The notes below the pieces were generated by a model. That model saw only the letters and a list, made by a program, of their open reading frames with translations, did no database searches and was not told the origin of the DNA. Positions 31,401 through 40,430 of a DNA stretch of 64,000 nt are shown piece after piece. The position numbers and the translations under genes are program-made. The stretch comes from Maritimibacter harenae (GTDB taxonomy: Bacteria; Pseudomonadota; Alphaproteobacteria; Rhodobacterales; Rhodobacteraceae): the NCBI RefSeq assembly GCF_009882975.1, contig NZ_WTUX01000006.1, positions 249,006 through 313,005 on the forward strand. The letters are read 5' to 3'. Every line of letters starts with the position of its first letter. Positions within the stretch are counted from its first letter, which is position 1.

Positions 31401-31865
31401 TCAGGCGGCGTGGCTGGCCTGCGCCTCGGTCAGGATGGTGTGAAGCGTATCCGGGCTGGAATTGGCACGCAGCTTGGCCGTGACCGAGGAATCGCGCATC
31501 GTGCGCGACACCAGCGCCAGGGCCTTCAGGTGGTCCACGCCGCCCCCGTCCGGCGCGAAGAGCGCGAACACCAGGTCCACGGGCTGCTTGTCCACCGAAT
31601 CGAAGTCGACGGGCTTTTCCAGCCGGAAGAAGGCCCCGACCACCCGGTCGAGGCCCGCGATACGCGCGTGCGGCAGGGCGATGCCGTGGCCGACGCCGGT
31701 CGGGCCCAGGCTTTCGCGTTCCTGGAGCGCCGCGAAGGCGCCCGCGGAATCGATACCATAGGCCGCGGCGACAACGTCACCAAGGTCCTGAAACAGCCGC
31801 TTCTTCGAGGAAGCATTGGCGACCACCTTCACGGCGGCAGGCCGAAGGATTTCGGAAAGTTCCAT
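31401..31865 (-). CDS. ptsN: PtsN, nitrogen-regulatory PTS enzyme IIA
   Basis: Phosphoacceptor at the end of the PTS-Ntr relay, a regulator of potassium, nitrogen and envelope functions rather than a sugar carrier. The 154 residues show the phosphorylation site His66 in GVGHGIALPHARI and the following LDRVVGAFFRLEKPVDFDS segment. It is 36 bases downstream of hpf, the usual hpf-ptsN pairing. rpoN, often upstream in other proteobacteria, is absent here. Confidence 0.94.
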   Translation of the reverse strand: MELSEILRPAAVKVVANASSKKRLFQDLGDVVAAAYGIDSAGAFAALQERESLGPTGVGHGIALPHARIAGLDRVVGAFFRLEKPVDFDSVDKQPVDLVFALFAPDGGGVDHLKALALVSRTMRDSSVTAKLRANSSPDTLHTILTEAQASHAA

Positions 31866-31901
31866 GAGTCCTACTTGCTTTCCCGCTCTCGCCCGCCCGG
31901 G

Positions 31902-32477
31902 TCAGGAGAGGTTGCCGGGGTCGATCCAACCGATGTTTCCATCATCACGACGATACACAACGTTCACGCCGTTCGACTTTTCGTTCCGGAAGACCAGCAC
32001 CGGCGCATGGGCCAGTTCCATCTGCATCACCGCTTCGCCGACCGAAAGCGCTGGAATGCGCGTTTCCATTTCGGCGATGATCATGGGTTCCATGCTTTCC
32101 GGTTCCGACTCGTCGGGCCCGTCTTCCGCGGCGAGGATATAAGAGGCTCCCTGCAAAACATCAACAGGGTTGGCACGCACCTTGTGATGGTCCTTCAGGC
32201 GACGCTTGTAACGGCGCAACTGTTTTTCCATCTTCTCGGCACACTGGTCGAAAGAGGCGTGGATATCGTGCGCGCGGGCCGAGGCCTGGGCGGTGAGGCC
32301 GGTGGACAGGTGCACGATCGCCTCGCAGACGAATTCGCTGCCGGCTTTCGAGAAGATCACATGCGCATCGGTCGGGCGTTCGGCGTATTTCTCGACCACG
32401 GTGCCGAGGCCGTCCTTGACGTAGACCTGGAGCGCTTCACCGATGTCGATCTGCTTGCCACTGATTTGATACTGCAT
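31902..32477 (-). CDS. hpf: Hpf, long-form ribosome hibernation promoting factor
   Basis: Dimerises 70S ribosomes into inactive 100S particles in slow growth. At 191 residues it is the long form: N-terminal S30AE domain (about 1-100, MQYQISGKQIDIGEALQVYV and HDIHASFDQCAEKMEKQLRR), a variable linker, and the C-terminal dimerisation domain (about 130-190, LSVGEAVMQMELAHAPVLVF). Ribosome site GGAGGA precedes the ATG. The 238-base upstream region contains TTGACA and AATAAT on the minus strand, but 20 bases apart, so its promoter is not certain. Confidence 0.95.
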   Translation of the reverse strand: MQYQISGKQIDIGEALQVYVKDGLGTVVEKYAERPTDAHVIFSKAGSEFVCEAIVHLSTGLTAQASARAHDIHASFDQCAEKMEKQLRRYKRRLKDHHKVRANPVDVLQGASYILAAEDGPDESEPESMEPMIIAEMETRIPALSVGEAVMQMELAHAPVLVFRNEKSNGVNVVYRRDDGNIGWIDPGNLS

Positions 32478-32715
32478 GGTTCCTCCTCTTGGATGGAAAG
32501 CCCCCGTGCCTCAGCGCGAACTGCGCAGGGTCACGAAAAAGGGACGGATTTCAGGGAGTTGTGCGAAGCGCGCCGCCCGGTTGCCCTGGGCGTGGGACGT
32601 GCTGTGACACCTTGCGTCACGGCACGAAACAAAGTGCGCGGCCTCATGCATCATGATTATTGAGCGCCCGTTTCCCGGTCTTGTCAATGGCGTTCGGATA
32701 CTACCTTGGGTTGTA

Positions 32716-33327
32716 TCAGTGCGCGAATATGTCGATCTCCGGCCAGCCCGCGAGGTCAAGCTGCGCGCGCGTCGGGAGGAAATCGAAACAGGCCTGGGCC
32801 AGCTCGGTGCGCCCCTCGCGCGCCAGCCGACCGTCGAGCTTTTCACGCAGCCGGTGCAGGTAGAGCACGTCGGAGGCGGCGTAATCGAGCTGGGCTTCGG
32901 TCAGTTCGGAGGCGCCCCAGTCGGTCTGCTGCTGCTGCTTGGAGATGTCGACGCGCAACAGTTCCTCGAGCAGGTTCTTGAGCCCGTGGCGATCGGTGTA
33001 GGTGCGCACCAGTTTCGATGCGATTTTCGTGCAATAGACGGGCGCCGTGACCACGCCGAACGCGTTCAGCAGCGCCGCGATGTCGAATCGCCCGAAATGG
33101 AACAGCTTGAGCACGTCCGGATTCGTGAGCATCGCGGCGAGGTTCGGCGCCTCGGTCTGCCCCTTCTCGACCTGCACGAGGTGGGCGTTGCCGTCGCCGC
33201 CGGACATCTGCACGACGCACAGCCGGTCGCGATGCGGGTTCAGCCCCATCGTTTCGCAGTCGATCGCGACGACCGGGCCCAGGTCGAGCCCGTCCGGCAG
33301 GTCGCGCTTGTAGAGATGGTTCGCCAT
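32716..33327 (-). CDS. RNase D-like 3'-5' exonuclease without HRDC domains
   Basis: A 203-residue DEDDy exonuclease. Exo I is in VAIDCETMGLNPHRD, Exo II in HFGRFDIAALL and Exo III in YAASDVLYLH, so all four acidic residues and the Tyr are present. E. coli RNase D is about 375 residues with two HRDC domains; this protein stops after the nuclease domain, which is common in alphaproteobacteria. RNA processing, such as tRNA 3' ends, is the likely role. It is transcribed toward hpf but separated by 238 bases. Confidence 0.88.
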   Translation of the reverse strand: MANHLYKRDLPDGLDLGPVVAIDCETMGLNPHRDRLCVVQMSGGDGNAHLVQVEKGQTEAPNLAAMLTNPDVLKLFHFGRFDIAALLNAFGVVTAPVYCTKIASKLVRTYTDRHGLKNLLEELLRVDISKQQQQTDWGASELTEAQLDYAASDVLYLHRLREKLDGRLAREGRTELAQACFDFLPTRAQLDLAGWPEIDIFAH

Positions 33328-33498
33328 GTGCGCCTCCGTTTGCGCCGGTGATAGAGCGCGGGTGACCGGGGATCAACCGCCGCGTCGCCAGTGAGAGGTT
33401 CCGCGCTTGGCCCAAGGCGGGCCCGGGGTCCGTCGCGGCTCCAGAATTCTAGAATCCCAGAAAAGTAGAGTTGTGGCAGAACATTGAAAACATGAAAG

Positions 33499-33528
33499 AA
33501 AAAGGGGCGGGGACCGAGATCCCCGCCC
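33499..33528 (-). terminator. Intrinsic terminator after the cyclic nucleotidase gene
   Basis: On the minus strand a nine-base-pair stem (GGGCGGGGA at 33520-33528 with TCCCCGCCC at 33505-33513, loop of six) runs into a CTTTTTC tract. It lies 22 bases past the stop codon at 33550. Confidence 0.85.
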
Positions 33529-33549
33529 GCGTTCCGGATCCTCTCGGGA

Positions 33550-35520
33550 TCACAGCGTGATGCGGAACCGCGCGAACCCGTCCGGGCCTTCGCCGGCCGG
33601 GGCGATGTCGACCCCCTGGACGCTCTCCGCGTAGGCGGCCGCCTTGGGGCCGGTGTCGAACAGCACCGTGGTCCCGTCCATCGGCGCGAAGGTCCAGTTG
33701 GCATCCGCGCGCGGGTTGATGGTGCCCTGTTCGACGATGTAGCGCACGATCACGTCGCGGTTGGTGTCCGGTCCCTCGAAGATGATCGTGTCGCCCTTGG
33801 CGCCCGGGAAGCTGCCGCCCCCTCCTGCGCGATAATTGTTGGTCGCGACGACGAATTCCATGTCGTCCGTCACCGGCGCGCCATCGTGCATCAGGTTCAC
33901 GATCCGGCTGGCACCCGGGTTCACCTCGGCCCCGTCGGTGTCGAAGCGTGACGGCTGGCTCAGGTCGATCTGGTAGGTCACGCCGTCGATCACGTCGAAA
34001 TTGTAGGACGGGAAATCCGGGTTCAGGAGCACCTGGTCTGCCGCGCCCGGCGTGACCTGGTTGAACATACCCGCCGAACGTTCCAGCCACCCCTTGAGCT
34101 GTGCGCCGGTGATCTTCACCGCCCGCACCGTGTTCGGGTAGAGATAGAGATCGGCCACGTTCTTGATCGCCACCGGCCCCGCGGGCACGTCGGTGTAGTA
34201 TTCCGGCCCGCCCCGGCCCCCGGCCTTGAAGGGCGCGGCAGCGGACAGGATCGGCAGGCCTTCGTGCTCCGTTCCGGCCATCATCTGCTCGATGTACCAG
34301 AGCTGGGCGTTCGACACGATCTGCACGCTGGGGTCGTCTGCCACCAGCGCGAAGTAGCTGTGCAGCGGCGCCGCGGTTTCACCCACCGCGCGGCGCACGT
34401 AGGCCAGCGTTTCCTCGTGCTCCTGCTCGACGCTGGCGAGCACCGCGGGCACGTCCTCGACCAACGCGGTCACGCTGCGGTCCTCGTTGCGCTTCGAGAT
34501 CGGCCGGGCCTCGGTCTCGGCCATCACGACGCGCCATTCGTTGCCGTCCCGCTCCAGCAGCAGGTCGATGACACCCAGGTGCGAGCCCCAGAAGCCGCCC
34601 ATGACGGCGGGCTTGCCGTGGATCGTGCCGCTCTCGGAATCGACCGCGGCGTAGTCCGCATAGGTCGGTGACGGGAAGACGAGGTGGCTGTGCCCGGTCA
34701 TCAGGGCGTCGATCCCCTCGACCTCGGCCAACGGGACGCTCGCGTTTTCCATGCCCTCGGCATGATCGGCGGACCCGATGCCCGAGTGGCTGAGCGCGAT
34801 GACGATGTCGGCGCCCTCCTCGCGGATCTGCGGCACCCAGGCGCGCGCGGTTTCCACGATGTCGCGGGCGGTCACGTTGCCTTCCAGGTGCCGGCGGTCC
34901 CAGGTCATGATCTGCGGCGGCACGAAGCCGATGAGCCCGACCTTGATGGGTGCCGTGGTCCCGTCGCCCAGCGTCACCTCGCGCTCGAGGATCACGTAGG
35001 GCGGGACGAGGGTCTTGTCGTCGCGCGGGTTGGCGCCCGTTTCTGTCGCCACGTTGGCGGAAACGACCGGGAAGTCGGCGCCGGCCAGTGATTTCATCAG
35101 GAAGTCGAGCCCGTAATTGAACTCGTGGTTGCCCAGCGTCGAGGCATCGAAGCCGACGGCGTTCATCGCGGTGATGACCGGGTGCATGTCGCCCTCCTTC
35201 ATGCCCCGTTCGTAGGCGATGTAGTCGCCCATCGGGTTGCCCTGGAGGAAGTCGCCGTTGTCCACCAGCATGGAATTCACCGCCTCGGCGCGGATGTCCT
35301 CGATGATCGCGGCGGTGCGGCTGAGACCCACCGTGTCGACCGGGCGGTCGGAGTAGTAATCATAGGGATAGACATGCACGTGCAGGTCGGTCGTCTCCAT
35401 GATCCGCAGATGCGCCTGCGCGTTCTGCGCGCGGGCCGAGAACGGGTGCAGCGCGACCAGCGCGGCGCCCGCGGTGCCGGTCATGAAACTGCGCCGGGAA
35501 AGGGTGAAGTCCTGAGACAT
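33550..35520 (-). CDS. cpdB: Periplasmic 2',3'-cyclic-nucleotide 2'-phosphodiesterase/3'-nucleotidase (CpdB)
   Basis: Scavenges nucleotides outside the inner membrane, releasing nucleoside and phosphate. The 656 residues begin with a Tat signal ([17 protein letters not shown]). The metallophosphatase domain shows [14 protein letters not shown], the [12 protein letters not shown] motif and [10 protein letters not shown]. The C-terminal 5'-nucleotidase domain (about 380-656) supplies the substrate pocket ([29 protein letters not shown]). A PhoB box stands 44 bases upstream, fitting induction by phosphate starvation. Ribosome site AGGAGG is present. It is a single-gene unit ended by a strong terminator. 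Confidence 0.94.
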   Translation of the reverse strand: MSQDFTLSRRSFMTGTAGAALVALHPFSARAQNAQAHLRIMETTDLHVHVYPYDYYSDRPVDTVGLSRTAAIIEDIRAEAVNSMLVDNGDFLQGNPMGDYIAYERGMKEGDMHPVITAMNAVGFDASTLGNHEFNYGLDFLMKSLAGADFPVVSANVATETGANPRDDKTLVPPYVILEREVTLGDGTTAPIKVGLIGFVPPQIMTWDRRHLEGNVTARDIVETARAWVPQIREEGADIVIALSHSGIGSADHAEGMENASVPLAEVEGIDALMTGHSHLVFPSPTYADYAAVDSESGTIHGKPAVMGGFWGSHLGVIDLLLERDGNEWRVVMAETEARPISKRNEDRSVTALVEDVPAVLASVEQEHEETLAYVRRAVGETAAPLHSYFALVADDPSVQIVSNAQLWYIEQMMAGTEHEGLPILSAAAPFKAGGRGGPEYYTDVPAGPVAIKNVADLYLYPNTVRAVKITGAQLKGWLERSAGMFNQVTPGAADQVLLNPDFPSYNFDVIDGVTYQIDLSQPSRFDTDGAEVNPGASRIVNLMHDGAPVTDDMEFVVATNNYRAGGGGSFPGAKGDTIIFEGPDTNRDVIVRYIVEQGTINPRADANWTFAPMDGTTVLFDTGPKAAAYAESVQGVDIAPAGEGPDGFARFRITL

Positions 35521-35563
35521 GCTGTCCTCCTGTCAAATTTTCGCGCAAGCGTAGGCGCGAAAG

Positions 35564-35581
35564 ATGACAGCCCGAAGACAG
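35564..35581 (-). promoter_or_regulatory. PhoB box upstream of cpdB
   Basis: On the minus strand: CTGTCTT-CGGG-CTGTCAT, two seven-base direct repeats separated by four bases, the exact architecture of the PhoB box (consensus CTGTCAT-N4-CTGTCAC). Thirteen of fourteen repeat positions agree with one of the accepted bases. The cpdB start is 44 bases downstream and AGGAGG follows, so a transcript from here would have a short leader. Confidence 0.75.
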
Positions 35582-35621
35582 GAAAACCCGCCTTGGCGGA
35601 TACCGGCCCGATGCCGACGCG

Positions 35622-36650
35622 TCACTCCGGGGCGAAACGTGAGCGGTCCCGGCCCTCCCAAATGTCGCGGGCCTGCGACCGGGCGTCCCCGGCGCTCGTG
35701 GCCCGCCCCATCGTCTTGAGCGTGACCGCCAGCGTCGACAGGATCGCGGCCTCGGCATAGGGATCCGTGTCCCGGCCTTCCCAGACATCGACAAGCCAAT
35801 CCACCCGCATGTCCTCGTCCGCGGGGGCGTGACCGTCCTCCAGCGTCGCGGGCCAGGTTTCGACCACCGGGTCGGCGGTGCCGTGGGTGGTCCAGACCGG
35901 GCACGGCTTGTTCGGCCGCACCTCGATCTCGCCCCCGTCGCCGCGGAACACCGCCATGTTCGGAATGTCGAGGATCTGCGCCGCGCCGGAATGGATGTCG
36001 AGGAACCCGCGGTGGAAGATTCCCTGCATGACGGTCGGCGCGTCGAAGGGATTGAGCAGCCGGGTGAAGCTGTTCACCGGCGAGCGCAGGCCCAGCACCG
36101 GCTTCAGTTCGATCAGGTCGCGCAGCACCGGCGACAGGGTTTCGAGCGGCATGTAGCTCAGCCCGTGTTGCTCGATCTGGCGGGCCGCGCTGTCGAACCC
36201 GTCCGCGACCGGAAGCCCGAACCGGGAGAACACGTCGCGGGTATACACCCGGCCCGGCGTGTGCCCCTCGGCCCCGTGCATCGCCACGCGCACGCCCGAT
36301 TGCACCAGTGCGAGCAGCGACAGGATGAACCACGGAAGCTGCACGCGCTTGCCCGCGTAGCACGACCAGTCGAGGTCCACCTGCGGCAGGCTTTCGGGTC
36401 GCTGGAACGTCGCCCGCGTGCCTTCGACGAAGCCGGCGATCTCTTCCGGCGTCTCTTCCTTCAGCCTGAGCAGCATGAGATAGGCGCCCACCTGCTCGGG
36501 CAGCGCCTCGCCCCGCAGGATCATCGCCATCGAATCGCGCGCTTCCTCGAAGGTGAAGGGGCGCTGCTTGGTCTTGCCGCGTGCGAGGATCGCCACGTAG
36601 GGCGCGAAGGGGTGCGGGTTGTCCGCGGTGTAAGGGTGGCGGATCGTCAT
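35622..36650 (-). CDS. TrpD2/YbiB-like glycosyltransferase-family protein (anthranilate phosphoribosyltransferase homologue)
   Basis: A 342-residue protein with the two-domain fold of anthranilate phosphoribosyltransferase (TrpD). The N-terminal helices (about 30-70) read FTFEEARDSMAMILRGEALP and the large domain ends with DIWEGRDR. The PRPP loop of true TrpD (GTGGD) is not present; MHGAEGHTPGRVYT occupies this region, so it is not a tryptophan enzyme. YbiB/TrpD2 proteins bind nucleic acid in E. coli. I start at the ATG at 36650 (MTIRHPYTADNPHPF) rather than upstream. It is divergent from siroheme synthase, a pairing I recall from other Rhodobacterales. Confidence 0.78.
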   Translation of the reverse strand: MTIRHPYTADNPHPFAPYVAILARGKTKQRPFTFEEARDSMAMILRGEALPEQVGAYLMLLRLKEETPEEIAGFVEGTRATFQRPESLPQVDLDWSCYAGKRVQLPWFILSLLALVQSGVRVAMHGAEGHTPGRVYTRDVFSRFGLPVADGFDSAARQIEQHGLSYMPLETLSPVLRDLIELKPVLGLRSPVNSFTRLLNPFDAPTVMQGIFHRGFLDIHSGAAQILDIPNMAVFRGDGGEIEVRPNKPCPVWTTHGTADPVVETWPATLEDGHAPADEDMRVDWLVDVWEGRDTDPYAEAAILSTLAVTLKTMGRATSAGDARSQARDIWEGRDRSRFAPE

Positions 36651-36875
36651 AATCTGCAACCTACGCCGAGCCGCGCGGCGGGTGTAGGGGGCGGCGCAGA
36701 TAAGAACCGGCGTTTCGCCGCGCCCTGCACGACCGGCCAGTTTTGCGGGCAGAGCGCCCAAGCCAAGACCATCGTCCATGCAGGGCGCCCCCGCGCCGAT
36801 ATTCGTCTTCGCGCCGGGTTTGACTTGTCCCCCGGTTCACGCGACACGGACGATCAGGCAATGAAAGGCAGGTCG

Positions 36876-38300
36876 ATGGACTACCTCCCCATCTTTCTCG
36901 AGGTCGCCGGAAAGCGCGTGATCGTGGACGGCGGCACCACCGTCGCGGCCCGCCGGGTCGAGCGGGCGCTGAACGCGGGTGCGCTGGTCGAGGTGTTCGA
37001 CCCCGACCCGGGCGAGGAAGTGCGCCGGTTCCTGGGCCACGAACGCCTGACGCACCACGCCCGTGTGCCGGTCGAAGCCGATTTCGACGGCTGCCTCGTG
37101 GCTTATGGCGCGTCGGAAGAGGCGGAGCGCGACACGCTGCTCCATCGTGCGGCGAAGGCCGCCGGGGCACTGGTCAACGTCGCGGACGAGAAATCCTACT
37201 GCGATTTCATCACCCCCTCGGTGGTCGAGCGCGAGCCGATCACGATCGCCATCTCGACCGGCGGCGCGGCCCCCGTGATCGCCCGTATCCTGCGCGCGCG
37301 GATGGAAGCGATGCTGCCCGCCGCCTATGGCCGGCTGGCGCTGTTCCTCGCGAAGTTCCGGGGCCGGATCTACGAAGCCGTGCCGAACGGGCGCAACCGC
37401 CGAAGGTTCTGGGAGAACCTGATCGAGGGACCCGTGGGCGACGCCTTCCTCGCGGGCGAGGAGGGACTGGCCGAGGAGCGCCTGCACGAGGACCTCGCGC
37501 GCGGGTCGGCCGATCTCAGGCATGGCGAGGTCTGGCTCGTGGGCGCGGGGCCGGGCGATCCCGACCTTCTGACCTTCAAGGCGCTGCGCATGATGCAGCA
37601 CGCCGACGTGGTGCTTTATGACCGGCTGGTGGGCGACGGGATCATCGACCTCGTGCGCCGCGACGCCGAGCGGATCTTCGTCGGCAAGAAGCCCAACGCG
37701 CACACGATGACTCAACGCGAGATCACCGACCTGATGATCGAACGCGCGCAGCGGGGGGAACGCGTTCTGCGCCTGAAGGGCGGCGATCCGTTCATCTTCG
37801 GGCGCGGCGGCGAAGAACTCGAGGACGTCGCGGCCCACGGCATCCCGGTCGAGGTCGTGCCGGGCATCACCGCCGCGGCGGGCTGCGGGGCGGCGGCCGG
37901 TATCCCGCTTACCCACCGCGATCATGCCCAAAGCTGCGTCTTCATCACCGCGCACGGGGCCGGGGGCGTGCTCGATCACGACTGGACCCGGTACGCGCGC
38001 AAGGGGCAGACGGTCGTCGTCTACATGGGCCTGAATGCGCTGGGCGAGGTGACGAAGCGTGCGCTCACGCAGGGGGTGGAGCCCGACATGCCGGTCGCCG
38101 TGATCGACAACGGCACGCGGCTGGATCAACGGGTCATCCTCGGGCGGCTCGACGATATCGAGGCGAAGGTGGCCGAGGCCGAGCTGCCCGGCCCCGCGCT
38201 GATCGTGATCGGCCACGTGGTCACGCTCTATGGCGCGCTCGGGGTCAAGGGCAGCCGCCCGGAGCACCAGATGGAATTGAAGGCCGGGCACGCGCTGTGA
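36876..38300 (+). CDS. cysG: CysG, trifunctional siroheme synthase
   Basis: Converts uroporphyrinogen III to siroheme, the cofactor of sulfite and nitrite reductases. The N-terminal dehydrogenase/ferrochelatase half (about 1-205) includes VNVADEKSYCDFITPSVVE and IAISTGGAAPVIARILR. The C-terminal methyltransferase half has VWLVGAGPGDPDLLTFKALR, the substrate loop RLKGGDPFIFGRGGEE and PGITAAAGCGAAAGIPLTHR. In the NAD motif the usual GGGxVA reads GGTTVA, with a Thr for the third Gly. I start at the ATG at 36876 (MDYLPIFLEVAG), the normal family N-terminus; ATG at 36861 is in frame. 474 residues. Confidence 0.94.
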   Translation: MDYLPIFLEVAGKRVIVDGGTTVAARRVERALNAGALVEVFDPDPGEEVRRFLGHERLTHHARVPVEADFDGCLVAYGASEEAERDTLLHRAAKAAGALVNVADEKSYCDFITPSVVEREPITIAISTGGAAPVIARILRARMEAMLPAAYGRLALFLAKFRGRIYEAVPNGRNRRRFWENLIEGPVGDAFLAGEEGLAEERLHEDLARGSADLRHGEVWLVGAGPGDPDLLTFKALRMMQHADVVLYDRLVGDGIIDLVRRDAERIFVGKKPNAHTMTQREITDLMIERAQRGERVLRLKGGDPFIFGRGGEELEDVAAHGIPVEVVPGITAAAGCGAAAGIPLTHRDHAQSCVFITAHGAGGVLDHDWTRYARKGQTVVVYMGLNALGEVTKRALTQGVEPDMPVAVIDNGTRLDQRVILGRLDDIEAKVAEAELPGPALIVIGHVVTLYGALGVKGSRPEHQMELKAGHAL

Positions 38301-38309
38301 TCGCCGGGC

Positions 38310-38341
38310 CTGTCATGGTCCTGTTACGTTGAGCGTCTAAC
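38310..38341 (+). promoter_or_regulatory. PhoB box and -10 element of the gap-DUF1036-arsJ operon
   Basis: CTGTCAT-GGTC-CTGTTAC at 38310-38327 is a near-perfect PhoB box (two seven-base repeats, four-base spacer). Eight bases later comes TCTAAC (38336-38341), a fair -10 at about the distance seen in PhoB-activated promoters, where the box replaces the -35. The gap start codon is at 38369 with CGGAGGA before it. The box lies in the short gap after cysG, so the operon has its own phosphate-responsive start. Confidence 0.75.
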
Positions 38342-38368
38342 CCGCCACCAGTTCTGCCGGAGGACCAC

Positions 38369-39367
38369 ATGACACGCATCGCCATCAACGGCCTTGGCCG
38401 GATCGGGAAACTCGTTTTGCGCAGGTTGATCGACGACGGCCTCGACGGCGAGATCGCGCTCCTGAACGACCCCGTCGGCACGCCGGAGATCCACGCGCAC
38501 CTGCTGGAGTTCGACACGGTGCACGGCCGCTGGGACGCCGGGATCGGGCATGGCGACGACCATCTCACGATCGACGGCCGGACGATCCCGCTCACCGCCT
38601 TCCCGACGCTCGAGGATCTGCCGCTCGACGGGATCGACCTGGTCATCGACTGCACGGGCGTCTTCAAGACGCGCGAGAAGCTGGCGCCCTATCATGCAGC
38701 CGGTGTGAAGAAGCTGGTGATCTCCGCCCCGGTGAAGGACCCGGACGCGCTGAACGTCGTCTACGGGGTGAACCATCACCTCTACGCGGACCAGGACATC
38801 GTCACCGCGGCCTCCTGCACGACGAATTGCCTCGCCCCGGTGGTGAAGGTGATCCACGAGGCGCTGGGCATCCGGCACGGGTCGATCACGACGATCCACG
38901 ACGTGACCAACACCCAGACCATCGTCGACCGGCCGGCGAAGGACCTGCGTCGCGCACGCTCGGCGCTCAACAGCCTGATCCCGACGACCACCGGGTCGGC
39001 GAAGGCGATCACGCAGATCTTTCCCGACCTCGAGGGGCGGCTGAACGGTCACGCGGTGCGGGTGCCGCTGCTGAACGCCTCGCTCACCGACTGCGTGTTC
39101 GAGGTGGAGCGCGCGACCAGCGCGGACGAGGTGAACCGCCTGTTCGAGGACGCGGCCCACGGTCCGCTCGAAGGTATCCTGGGTTTCGAGCCCCGGCCGC
39201 TCGTCTCGACCGACTACACGAACGACCCGCGCTCTTCGATCGTGGACGGGCCGTCGACGATGGTGGTGAACGGCACTCAGGTGAAAATCTACGCCTGGTA
39301 TGATAACGAATGGGGCTATGCCTGCCGCCTCGCCGACGTGGCCCGGATGGTTCTGGCATCCATTTGA
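38369..39367 (+). CDS. gap: Type I glyceraldehyde-3-phosphate dehydrogenase, arsJ-linked
   Basis: NAD-dependent GAPDH of 332 residues: INGLGRIGKLVLRRL (6-20) for NAD, the active-site SCTTNC with Cys150, the base His177 in TTIHDVTNTQ and the C-terminal WYDNEWGYACRLADV. With arsenate in place of phosphate this enzyme class makes 1-arseno-3-phosphoglycerate. GAPDH genes next to arsJ are known to supply that compound for export. The operon with arsJ and the PhoB box argue that this copy serves arsenate detoxification rather than central glycolysis. A second, glycolytic gap elsewhere in the genome is expected. Confidence 0.95.
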   Translation: MTRIAINGLGRIGKLVLRRLIDDGLDGEIALLNDPVGTPEIHAHLLEFDTVHGRWDAGIGHGDDHLTIDGRTIPLTAFPTLEDLPLDGIDLVIDCTGVFKTREKLAPYHAAGVKKLVISAPVKDPDALNVVYGVNHHLYADQDIVTAASCTTNCLAPVVKVIHEALGIRHGSITTIHDVTNTQTIVDRPAKDLRRARSALNSLIPTTTGSAKAITQIFPDLEGRLNGHAVRVPLLNASLTDCVFEVERATSADEVNRLFEDAAHGPLEGILGFEPRPLVSTDYTNDPRSSIVDGPSTMVVNGTQVKIYAWYDNEWGYACRLADVARMVLASI

Positions 39368-39391
39368 TCCAAAACCATTCCGGGGCCCGCC

Positions 39392-40426
39392 ATGCGTTTC
39401 ATCCACCTGCTTCTCCCGCTCACCCTGACTCCTGCCGCCGCATTGACAGAGCTCAGCTTCTGCAACGATACCGGCGTCGGCGTGTCCGTCGCGGTGGGAT
39501 ACAGCGGGCCCGGCGACTGGACCTCGGAAGGCTGGTGGAACGTGGAACCGGGGGCCTGCGCGGTGGCGATCCCGGGCGACCTGGACAAGAGCCACTATTA
39601 CTACCGCGTTGAGTCGCTCGACGTGAATTTCGACCACGACAGTTACATGTTCTGCGCCGCCGACAGGGCGTTCACCATCGTGGGAGACACCGGGTGCGAG
39701 GCGCGCGGTCACCGGCGTGAGGGGTTCAACGAAATCCGGACCGGCGGACAGGCGTCCTATACCGTGAGCATCGGGCCCGGGCGCGACCCGGAAGAGGACA
39801 TCATCTACCCCGACGAAGAGGTCGGCCATGACAGCGCGGCCTCCGACGTGGTGATGGACCCGCCCGGCACCCACGGCGAGCCCTACTCGATCACCGGCAT
39901 CCTGTCGCATTGCGACGTGTTCGATGCCGGGATGCAGTGCACCGTGCTGTCGGATGGCTGGCTCTACACCACCGACAGTTACGGGCCGACGCCGCTGCCG
40001 CTTCTGGAAGAGATCATGGAAACCGGGCGGAACGTACCGATCACCATCCGGGGCGACCTGATGGATTACGCGGGCGCGCAGGCCAACGTGACGATCCGTG
40101 ATTATACCTTGGGATATCCCGACGCCTACACGGTCGAGCGCGACATGATGGAGGGGTTCTGGACCTCGGCGGACGACCCGACCTACCAGGTGCTCATCCA
40201 CGGTTCGATGTTCGAGGAATATTACGACGGCCGGCCCGACATGGCGGCCTTCATGTTCTACCAATGGGGCTGCGACAGCGCCTTCGACGGACAGATCGCG
40301 TTCCAGCTCGTCTCCTGGGACGGCAACGAACAGCGCTGCGCGGCCATCGAGTACGTGGAGCCGGGGCGGATGAGCATCTGGGTCGCGGGTACGATGCGGC
40401 CCCTCAGCTTCTTCAGGACGCAGTGA
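39392..40426 (+). CDS. Exported DUF1036-domain protein within the gap-arsJ operon
   Basis: A 344-residue secreted protein. A signal peptide (FIHLLLPLTLTPAAA) is followed by a DUF1036-like domain (about 18-110: LSFCNDTGVGVSVAVGY, EGWWNVEPGACAV, FCAADRAFTIVGD). About 200 residues without a recognised family follow, containing five further cysteines (HCDVFDAGMQC, WGCDSAF, QRCAAIEY region). It begins 24 bases after gap and ends four bases before arsJ, so it is certainly co-transcribed. DUF1036 has no known function. A periplasmic role beside arsenic export is inferred from position alone. Confidence 0.8.
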   Translation: MRFIHLLLPLTLTPAAALTELSFCNDTGVGVSVAVGYSGPGDWTSEGWWNVEPGACAVAIPGDLDKSHYYYRVESLDVNFDHDSYMFCAADRAFTIVGDTGCEARGHRREGFNEIRTGGQASYTVSIGPGRDPEEDIIYPDEEVGHDSAASDVVMDPPGTHGEPYSITGILSHCDVFDAGMQCTVLSDGWLYTTDSYGPTPLPLLEEIMETGRNVPITIRGDLMDYAGAQANVTIRDYTLGYPDAYTVERDMMEGFWTSADDPTYQVLIHGSMFEEYYDGRPDMAAFMFYQWGCDSAFDGQIAFQLVSWDGNEQRCAAIEYVEPGRMSIWVAGTMRPLSFFRTQ

Positions 40427-40430
40427 CACG

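Noticed and set aside
32656..32687. TTGACA/AATAAT pair as hpf promoter on the minus strand
   Set aside because: The 20-base spacing is too long for a standard promoter; noted in the hpf entry only.
32478..32715. Sigma-54 promoter before hpf
   Set aside because: No GG-N10-GC element with the TGGCAC/TTGC pattern could be found on the right strand.
33446..33455. Palindrome ATTCTAGAAT, considered as an Irr/iron control box
   Set aside because: It is short, lies between two convergent-side regions without an iron gene nearby, and does not match the full Irr consensus.
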